Of a stretch of 64,000 bases of DNA, positions 7,312 through 15,000 are shown piece by piece. Source of the stretch: LMUY01 sp965276785 (lineage in GTDB: Bacteria > Pseudomonadota > Alphaproteobacteria > Acetobacterales > Acetobacteraceae); the NCBI GenBank assembly GCA_965276785.1, contig OZ255629.1:3038001-3102000 (forward strand), read 5' to 3'. Each line of letters starts with the position of its first letter. The first letter of the stretch is position 1. The notes beneath the pieces were generated by a model. That model did no database searches. It had not been told where the DNA came from and saw nothing but the letters and a program-made list of their open reading frames with translations. The position numbers and the translations under genes are program-made.

Positions 7312-8265
7312 TCAGATAATCACCGTCGCGTCGCTCGTCTCCTCCACGAAACCGAAGCAGTATCGGTCCGGACCACTGACCCAGCGCACGCGGATCACCG
7401 GCTCTGCCGGCCATGGGGCGACGATGGCGGCGGCATTGGCCATGAGCTGGCACTCGACGTGTCCAGGATGTTCAGTCGCCTGATACACGCACCGCAGAAC
7501 TCGACCGGCCTCCCTGACGACCCTGTTGGACACCAGGGCCGACGACATGCTCCCGGTCACGCCCGATATCCAGGGCTTGTCGTCGACCAACGCCGCCGTC
7601 GTCATCCCGGCCCTCCGCAACGCCTTGTGCTCGCCCTCGGTCCAATCCCGTCCCGGGAGGACACCGAGGGATACGAAAAGCCCTTGGTCGGGCCACGACC
7701 GGATCGTCGCCTCAATGAGGCGTCGGCTGGTCCATGCGCCATGGGGGGCGACGCCCAGGACGAACGCGACGCCGCGTCCGAGGATGGCGTACAGCAACTC
7801 GTCACTCCTTTTCCTGAACCCGCCCTTGCCCGGCGCGTGATCGAGGTGCAGGTGGTGGATCCCCCACTCGTTCAGGAGCAAGTCGAAGTCCGGTCCGTCC
7901 TTCTTGCCGGGCGGATGCAGGCAGTAGCCCTGCTTGACGTCGTGACTGAGGTATCCGTTCACGTCGTCGCCTCGGCTGATGCCGGCGATCAATGCTTCGA
8001 TGTCGTCCCGCTTGGCCCGGACTGCGGGCAAGCCATCGAAGCCGACGGCCCTATTTACCTGGCGAGGATGGGGATGGACGAGCCTCGACTGCCAATTCAT
8101 GAACCGCCATGCTTGCTCGCCGACGCCCAACGCCGCGAACGCGTCCCGCTCGCGCGTGCTGCGGGTGGGCAGGACGCGCACCATCTCGGTCCTGAGCCGG
8201 TCCAGGTGATCGACGGGTGCAAGGATGTCGGGACACGACGCATTGTCCTCCGATGCGACGCCCAT
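7312..8265 (-). CDS. Unknown protein with HLHLD motif
   Basis: About 317 residues if started at MGVASEDNASCPD; ATGs at 8313 and 8457 in the same frame would lengthen it, but that stretch reads like an intergenic region. A conserved-looking core is WGIHHLHLDHAPGKGGFRKRSDELLYAILG (about residues 140-170), followed by a beta-rich part containing GAWTSRRLIEATIRSWPDQGLF. A His-x-His near a charged turn followed by a strand could be a metal or nucleotide site, but no named family is recognised. It stands alone on the minus strand between the TetR gene and a zinc-ribbon-like protein. It is probably island cargo of unknown role. Confidence 0.6.
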   Translation of the reverse strand: MGVASEDNASCPDILAPVDHLDRLRTEMVRVLPTRSTRERDAFAALGVGEQAWRFMNWQSRLVHPHPRQVNRAVGFDGLPAVRAKRDDIEALIAGISRGDDVNGYLSHDVKQGYCLHPPGKKDGPDFDLLLNEWGIHHLHLDHAPGKGGFRKRSDELLYAILGRGVAFVLGVAPHGAWTSRRLIEATIRSWPDQGLFVSLGVLPGRDWTEGEHKALRRAGMTTAALVDDKPWISGVTGSMSSALVSNRVVREAGRVLRCVYQATEHPGHVECQLMANAAAIVAPWPAEPVIRVRWVSGPDRYCFGFVEETSDATVII

Positions 8266-8588
8266 CCTGGATTGTGATCCACAGCCGGTGGACAGGTTTT
8301 CAACCTCCGCCATGGACGTGCCGGCAAGGTGGATATGCGAGTGGTGTTTGGCCTCGGTCACAGTTGACCTCCATCGTATGGCTCCCTTGGGAGCCGGGAC
8401 CCTACGTCTCACGACGCTGAACATGCCCAGCTTACCTTGGAGTTCGCTGAGTCTCAACGTGGTTGGCGTCGATCAAGCGGCGGCTACGCCGACCTGGTCG
8501 TGACGCAAGAGTTGCCTGGTCGGCCCTCGATCTGGCGCAGGATTTCGGCGGTATCGACTCGTGCCCCGTGTTCCTCTTACGTTCTGAA

Positions 8589-8933
8589 ATGCCCAATGCC
8601 GTCCCACCCTATGATCGCGCTATCGCACTGGCCTGCACCATGGCGACCATACGCACCCGATGGCTCGTGTGCCGCTGCGGTTGCGGGCACAGCACGCCGA
8701 AACCGGTCCGGCTCATGTTGGACGGGGAGCCCAGCATGGCCGAACGGACGCTCGCCGACGTGGTCGTGCAGCTCCGGTGCCACGGATGCCGGCAGAAGGG
8801 GCGGTTGACTGTCCACCTGTGCGAGACCGCGCGCGGGGCGGGACTGGTTGGTGGGACCGTGCGGCGGGGATGGGCGCTGCTGCTGCACGACAGTATGGGC
8901 GGACCGGGGATCGAAGCGGCAGCGTCCGAGTAG
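8589..8933 (+). CDS. Small Cys-rich, zinc-ribbon-like protein
   Basis: 114 residues from MPNAVPPYDRAIALACTMATIRTRWLVCRCGCGHS. Two knuckles are visible: CRCGC near residues 29-33 and RCHGCRQKGRLTVHLC near residues 63-78, which together look like a zinc ribbon. The middle contains GEPSMAERTLADVVVQLRC. Such small zinc proteins bind nucleic acid or serve as structural partners in phages and islands; nothing specific can be assigned. The next gene is convergent. Confidence 0.5.
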   Translation: MPNAVPPYDRAIALACTMATIRTRWLVCRCGCGHSTPKPVRLMLDGEPSMAERTLADVVVQLRCHGCRQKGRLTVHLCETARGAGLVGGTVRRGWALLLHDSMGGPGIEAAASE

Positions 8934-9011
8934 CCTATGGTCAAGAGGATCACAGGGAGCCGATTACGAGCGTCCGTCTCCGAACACTTCGTCAGGCGAC
9001 GTCGAGGCATC

Positions 9012-10502
9012 TCAGTAGGTGGCTCGCCGCTTGGCACCGGGACGGCCATGCTCGGCCTGGAGCGCAAGCCCTTCGGCCCAGATATCGCGGCCGAACTGAA
9101 GATGGAGGTGCGGAAGATCCGCCAGCGCCCACCCCTCCGGCTCTGAACTGCCGTCACACCGCCAGAACTGCACGGCCCTGAGTGAGACGTGGTCATCATA
9201 CGGAGCGACTGCGTTCTCGCTCTGCCACAGCCTGGCGCGGAAGGCGGGCCATCCGGCCGCTGCGACGTATGCTCCGTCACATATCGTCGCCGCGCCTGGC
9301 GTGGGCAGATATCCGCCCGACATGCCCGCCCGCTCCAGTTTGTCGGACGTTAGACAACAGTAGCCGCCTCCGCGCCGGGTGCCGATGCCACCCGGCCCGT
9401 ACCACATCGTTCCGGCAGACCTGAATACGTCCGTGCGGCCGCCGCTGAATGCGGAGTCATCCGGGACGCTGGCTGCGTGCGACAACATCGGGTCTACGCG
9501 GTCGAGTGCGCACCGTGACAGCGCCGCCGACTGGCCGTCGACCAACAGCCCGTCCTGGGCCGCCGGCCCCGGGCAGTGTCCCCGGAGACCGGGACCGGAC
9601 GATATCGGGCACGCACCGGCCTGCGTGAGCAAGTCGACCATGTCGAGGATCACGTGGCTGCCGACGATGCGTCCTCGTTCTATGGCGTGGATCTCACCGA
9701 ACCGGAGGCGCACCAAGCCGACCGGCTTCAGTCCCCAGAGCGGGTAGAACATCTCACCCTGGTAGTATCCCGTCGCGGCGATCCAGTCCCGCCCGCCCAA
9801 GCGTCCGCCCATCAGGATGTCGTCGCGACGCGACATCCCCGGCATCGCCTCCTTCAACGGGCGCCAGAACCCGCAGTTGATGTCGTCGTGGCCGTTGAGC
9901 GTCCCGACCGGATGCGAACACGACAAGGTGGCGCCCTCGGCGTAGAGGGCTTGGATGCAATCATCAGCGGCATGGCCGCCGGTCCGCGCGGCCTCCCGCA
10001 ACTCCTTGAGGATGCGCCGCTTCACGACCGCGGGTTCATGGTCCTGCATCCTCACCGGCGGCAGGAACCTGGCCCTCGGGTCGTCGTCGTCCATGCCATC
10101 CGCATCGACGGGCACGGCCTCCGCGGCGAGCAGCGATCGATACCCGCGCACTGCGCCCCGCTTCGCGGCGGCGACCAACGTGGCGTGGAACGGGTTCCAG
10201 GCGGACTCGACGTCGGCTGCACCCAGCAACGCCTCGTACTCGGCCCTCGGAAGCGCGAGGGCTTCATCGACCATTCGCCGCGGGGCGTAGCGCTGGAGGA
10301 ACTCGGTCAGTTCCCGCCCATCCGCCGGGCGCCACTTGAATTGCGACAGGTCCCCCTCGTGGATCGCGTGGAGCGCACCGTCGGGTTTCGGCCATGGATA
10401 GCGGTCCCGTCGATGGTCCAGGAGGACCTCGGCTTCTACGGCGTCCGAGATCGCCTCCATCTCCGCCTGCCCGCCCAGCACCTTCGTTCGATCTGCTTCC
10501 AT
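9012..10502 (-). CDS. SnoaL-like (NTF2-fold) protein, probable ester-cyclase family
   Basis: 496 residues from MEADRTKVLGGQAEM. Residues about 200-320 form a SnoaL-like polyketide-cyclase unit: FWRPLKEAMPGMSRRDDILMGGRLGGRDWIAATGYYQG, PLWGLKPVGLVRLRFGEIHAIERGRIVGSHVILDMVDLLTQAG. A second, shorter unit appears near the C-terminus (SLRAVQFWRCDG, EGWALADLPHLHLQFGRDIW), so the protein seems to hold two NTF2-type barrels. Family members cyclise polyketides or are of unknown role in small-molecule metabolism. The N-terminal 190 residues are helical and carry no recognisable domain. Its presence in a mobile island is unusual, and no partner biosynthetic genes are seen. Confidence 0.65.
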   Translation of the reverse strand: MEADRTKVLGGQAEMEAISDAVEAEVLLDHRRDRYPWPKPDGALHAIHEGDLSQFKWRPADGRELTEFLQRYAPRRMVDEALALPRAEYEALLGAADVESAWNPFHATLVAAAKRGAVRGYRSLLAAEAVPVDADGMDDDDPRARFLPPVRMQDHEPAVVKRRILKELREAARTGGHAADDCIQALYAEGATLSCSHPVGTLNGHDDINCGFWRPLKEAMPGMSRRDDILMGGRLGGRDWIAATGYYQGEMFYPLWGLKPVGLVRLRFGEIHAIERGRIVGSHVILDMVDLLTQAGACPISSGPGLRGHCPGPAAQDGLLVDGQSAALSRCALDRVDPMLSHAASVPDDSAFSGGRTDVFRSAGTMWYGPGGIGTRRGGGYCCLTSDKLERAGMSGGYLPTPGAATICDGAYVAAAGWPAFRARLWQSENAVAPYDDHVSLRAVQFWRCDGSSEPEGWALADLPHLHLQFGRDIWAEGLALQAEHGRPGAKRRATY

Positions 10503-10816
10503 GGCGGCGTTCCCTCCCGTATGGCGACGTGCCCGAATCAGCACCAATGTTCATGATCTGTGCACGCGGCCCGTGAGATCGATAGCCCCTTCGTGGGACG
10601 GTCTGGCCTGCAGACGGAAGCTGATTGCACCTGCCTCGCCCGGTCTTCTCGTTGCTGTCGCGGATGCCGGCCTAGGGTCCGAGGACCTGCCCTGACCAGA
10701 CAACCGCCTCACCAGCCTCCCGTTCGGTCGGCGGGAACCCAGCGGTGGGCACGGGCGCCGCTTCTGCACGGCGGTGCGGGCGGCGAACCAGGGATCGAAG
10801 CGGGGTTGGCCGTAGG
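10503..10816. other. Intergenic region, nothing recognised
   Basis: GC-rich spacer between the SnoaL-like gene and the 68-residue gene. Short frames exist but have neither ribosome binding sites nor protein-like composition. No repeat or RNA structure was recognised. Confidence 0.4.
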
Positions 10817-11023
10817 TCACGTGAACCACGCGAGGACCTCGTCGAAGGACCGGCGCACCACCACCACCCGGCTGCCGGTCAGGTGCATGACCGTGGCGTC
10901 GCCCGCGTCGTCGGCGTCGGACAGGACCATCACGGCTCCCGCCTTGACCGCATGGCGCAGCCCCTCATCGTCCCGGAGCACGAGGAAGCCGCCCACGCGC
11001 TGGCCCGCGACGATGTCAGCCAT
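10817..11023 (-). CDS. Small conserved-looking hypothetical protein
   Basis: 68 residues: MADIVAGQRVGGFLVLRDDE followed by HAVKAGAVMVLSDADDAGDATVMHLTGSRVVVVRRSFDEVLAWF. The sequence alternates short strands and turns and ends in a helix (SFDEVLAWF), like a compact beta-rich domain. Composition is protein-like although the gene is short. The family is unknown; a small DNA- or ligand-binding accessory is possible but only a guess. It sits upstream of the SnoaL-like gene on the same strand with a gap of about 310 bases. Confidence 0.55.
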   Translation of the reverse strand: MADIVAGQRVGGFLVLRDDEGLRHAVKAGAVMVLSDADDAGDATVMHLTGSRVVVVRRSFDEVLAWFT

Positions 11024-11181
11024 CGCCGCCGCACCCCGACGGGTCTTGATTGATCGATGTCATGGATTCGCCTCCTGATCGGGTCCCTGCCCGAGGCTCC
11101 ACAGTTGCGACCTCGTCGATCGGATCGTCGTGCGCGTCGCGGAACCGGACTTGCCAGCCGGTCGCACCGCATTCGCGCCGC

Positions 11182-11910
11182 CTATGAGCGCCGCAACCAG
11201 ATCGGCATGCCCGGGACGTTCTTCGCAACGATCCGGACCAGGGTCTTCACCTGCGGGTGCCGCGCGACGTAGTCCCTGACCCAGGTCCCGCGATGGGGCA
11301 TGAGCCATGCGAGCGCCGCCTGCCGCCAGGCCGGGTGGGCCGAGAGCGCGTACGCCACGGCCTGCGGGAGCTGCCAGACTCGCCCGTCGCGCCAATGCTC
11401 GAGTTGGGCGGTCAGCACCGCGGTGAGCATCATCGGGTCGCGGTAGACCGGATCCGAGCCATCGATGAGTTCTTGGTAGCGCGCCAGGAGCGACTCGTAC
11501 CTGGACGCGGGGTCGTCGTCGAGGTCGGCCATCTGACCCATGGCCTCTTGGAAGCCGTCCATGACGTAGTCGTCGATCGACGTCGCCGGGAACGGCAATC
11601 CCACGATCGGGGGCCGGATGCCCCCGTACCCCGATACTATCCGCAGGAGCGTCACCGGCCTGATCTCGAACAGGTGCGGCAGGTCGGGGTCCTGCACGGA
11701 AGCCCGGTCAAGCGCGGCGGCGCACCGGGCGCGCGCCTCCGGCGGATGGATGCCGGCCAAGCTGATGAGGGCGTTCCGTGGCAGCTCCCAGACGTCCCCG
11801 CGGCGCGCGAAGCGGAACCTCTCGCCGTAGGGCGTCATCAGGGTTCCGGTATCCCTACCGGGTGCGACCGTCCAATTCCCCTTGACCATCCTGATCTTCC
11901 ATCGCGGCAT
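11182..11910 (-). CDS. Unknown protein divergent from hhe
   Basis: 242 residues from MPRWKIRMVKGNWTVAPG; GGGAGGG lies just upstream of the ATG and supports this start over longer frames antisense to hhe. The N-terminal third is beta-rich (GTLMTPYGERFRFARRGDVWELP). The middle has HLFEIRPVTLLRIVSGYGGIRPPIVGLP, then helices with many acidic residues. The C-terminus (WLMPHRGTWVRDYVARHPQVKTLVRIVAKNVPGMPIWLRRS) is basic. No family is recognised. It shares a 124-base divergent promoter region with hhe, so a regulatory or accessory link to that defence gene is possible but unproven. Confidence 0.6.
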   Translation of the reverse strand: MPRWKIRMVKGNWTVAPGRDTGTLMTPYGERFRFARRGDVWELPRNALISLAGIHPPEARARCAAALDRASVQDPDLPHLFEIRPVTLLRIVSGYGGIRPPIVGLPFPATSIDDYVMDGFQEAMGQMADLDDDPASRYESLLARYQELIDGSDPVYRDPMMLTAVLTAQLEHWRDGRVWQLPQAVAYALSAHPAWRQAALAWLMPHRGTWVRDYVARHPQVKTLVRIVAKNVPGMPIWLRRS

Positions 11911-12034
11911 CGGACCCTCCCTGGGGGACGCATTCCCCCTTCCGGATGGTCGGTGGCCGACCCCCCACCGGTCGCGGTTGGCCAAGCGCCCGCGCCATGG
12001 TCTGTTGTCGGAACGAAGGAACAGGCGTGGATCG

Positions 12035-15000
12035 ATGACCCAGGACGAACTCGGCGGCAGCGTCGCCGACCAGCACACGCCACCACTGCAGGCCGTAGCG
12101 GACGCAGACCCGGCCGGAGCAAGCCGGCCCGCTACGCCCCGGGCACGGATCACCGCCCGGTTCCAGCCGGCCCTGAACGCGGCGCTATGGCAGAACCACG
12201 TGCCCGTGCTTTCCGAGCTGGCGATCGCCAACGCGAGCGATGAGCCGCTGGGGGACATCGAGATCGAACTCGGTTCACAGCCACCGGTGCTGCGGGCGCG
12301 GACGTGGCGGGCTGCGGGCCTCGCATCCGGCCAGATACTCGCCTTCGACGACCTGGACATCCCCATCGATGGCCCATTCCTGTCGGGCCTGTCCGAGGCG
12401 ACCCGCGGCACGGTGTCGCTCACGGCCCGCAGCGGGGGCGAGATCGTCGGCGAGTTCACCCAGGACATCCGCATCCTCGCCTTCAACGAGTGGGGCGGCA
12501 CGGCGGGCATCCCCGACATCCTCGCCGCCTTCGTCCAGCCGAACGACCCGGCGGTCGCCCGCATCATCCACGCCGCCTCGGACCTCCTGCGGGCAAGCGG
12601 CAAGCCAGACTCGTTCGAGGGCTACCAGGGCAGCAGCAAGACCCGCGTCTGGGAACAGGCGCAGGCGATCTGGAACGCGGTCTGCCGGATGGACCTACGC
12701 TACATCAACCCGCCACCATCCTTCGTCGGCGGCGGCCAACGCATCCGCACCGCACGCCAGATCGGCGAGGAGCGGCTGGCGACCTGCCTCGACTTGGCGG
12801 TGCTGTTCTGCTCCTGCCTGGAGGCGGCCGGGCTCCGCCCGCTGATCGTGCTGCAGCGGGAGCACGCATTCGCCGGCGTGTGGCTGTCGAAGGGCGACTT
12901 CGGCACGTCCACCGTGGACGATGCGCCGGGCTTGCGGACCCGGCTCAAGCTCGACGACCTCAAGCTGTTCGAGGCGACCGGCACGACCCATGCCCGCAAG
13001 CCCAGCTTCCAGCAGGCGACGCTCGCCGGCGCCGCCCATGTCGAGCCTGAGAAGGACGCCGAGTTCGAGGGGCTGATCGACATCCATCGTGCCCGCCAGC
13101 GGCGCATCCTGCCCCTGGCGAGTGCCGCGACCGGCTACGCCTTCCAGGCCGGCGCCATGGACGCGGCCGAACTCGCGCTGCCGGCCATCGAGGACGCGCC
13201 GCCGCTACGCGACGACGTGCCGACGGCCGATGAACCGCCGCCCGCGAGCGCCGAGGATCGGCTCGACCGCTGGCGCAAGCGGCTGCTGGACCTTTCCGGC
13301 CGCAACCGCCTGCTGAACCTGCCGGCGTCCGGGCGCCAGGTGCTCTGGGTGGACTGCCCGGACGCCGCCAAGCTGGAGGACCGTCTGGCGGAGATGCGCG
13401 GCAAGGCCCGCGCTGCGTCGCTGAAGTTCCGCCCCTGGCCCGACCTGATGGGCGATGCCGACCCACGCAGCGCGGCACTGCACCGCAACCGGCTGCAGGA
13501 GGATGCCAACCTCGCCTTCGCGCGGGACGCCATGGCCAAGGGCGAGCTGGTGGTGGGGCGGGACGAGGCGTCCCTGCAGGCGTCGCTGACCGACATCTAC
13601 CGCAAGGCGCGCGCCGACCAGCAGGAAGGCGGCTCGAACACGCTGTTCCTGACGATCGGGACCTTGCTGTGGCGCCGGGAGGACCGCGAGACGCCATACC
13701 GGGCGCCGCTGATCCTGGTGCCGGTCGTGCTGGAGCGTCCGAGCGTGCGCTCGGGGTTCGTGCTGCGGGTGCACGATGATGAGACCCGGCTGAACTCGAC
13801 GCTGCTCGAGATGCTGCGCCAGGAGTTCGCCCTCCAGTTCCCGACGCTGGAAGCCGAACGGCCGCCGGAGGACGAGGCCGGGTTCGACGTGCCCGCCATC
13901 ATGGACACCTTCCGGTCCAAGCTGCGCGACGTCCGTGGCTGGGAGGTCCGGGACGAGGTGGCGCTGACCACCTTGTCGTTCACCAAGTTCCTGATGTGGA
14001 AGGACCTTGCCGACAGGGCTGAGGCGCTGCGCGGCAACGTCGTCTCGCGCCGGCTGATGGATGGGCCGGCACCCGAGGTCGACACAGCGTCAGGGACTGG
14101 CGGCGAGCGCCATCCGATCGGCGGCATGCTGGACGATGAGCTGGCCGCGGCGGACCTGTACTGCCCATTGGAGGGCGACTCGTCGCAGTTGCGGGCGGTG
14201 GCGCGGGCGGCCGCCGGCGAGAGCTTCGTGCTGATCGGGCCGCCCGGCACGGGCAAGAGCCAGACCATCGCCAACATCGTCGCCAACACGCTGGCCCAGG
14301 GCCGGACGGCCCTGTTCGTGGCGGAGAAGCGGGCGGCGCTGGAGGTGGTGCAGCGGCGGCTCAAGAGCGTCGGGATGGCCGATTTCTGCCTCGACCTGTT
14401 CTCCAGCAAGGTCAGCAAGACCGCCGTGCTCGGCCAGCTGGAGCGCGCCCAATCCGTGTCCGAGGCGGATGGCGGACGGGACTGGGCCGCCGCCAAGGCG
14501 GACCTCGCGAGCCTTCGCGAGGAGCTGAACGGGTACGTGCGCGAGCTGCACAAGCCGGGGCGGAACGGTTGGACGCCGTTCCGCGCGATCGGCGCCGTGC
14601 TGCGGGCCGCCGATGGCGGCGTCCCCGAGATCGCACTGGCATGGCCCCACTCCGACGTGCACGACGCCGGGGACTGGCGGCGGCTGGTGGAGGCGGTCGA
14701 GGAAGCGCGGGAGGTGCTGCGCCGGGCCGGCGACGCCGTGCGCATGCCGGCCCTTGCAGGTATCGACCAGGCGGAGTGGTCGCCCGTCTGGCAGACCCGC
14801 CTGCTGGAAGCGGCGCGGCACGCGGCCATGCGACTGGACGAGTTGGAACAGGCGGTCGGCGCCGCCTGCCGAACGCTGAAGCTCGGCGACTACGTCCGTT
14901 CGCGGCCCAGCTTGCAGCGCTTGGTGGCGCTGGCCGGCCAGTTGACCGACCCGATCGGCCCGGAGGCGGCATGGGCGCTGTCCGAGGACGCCGCGGACCT

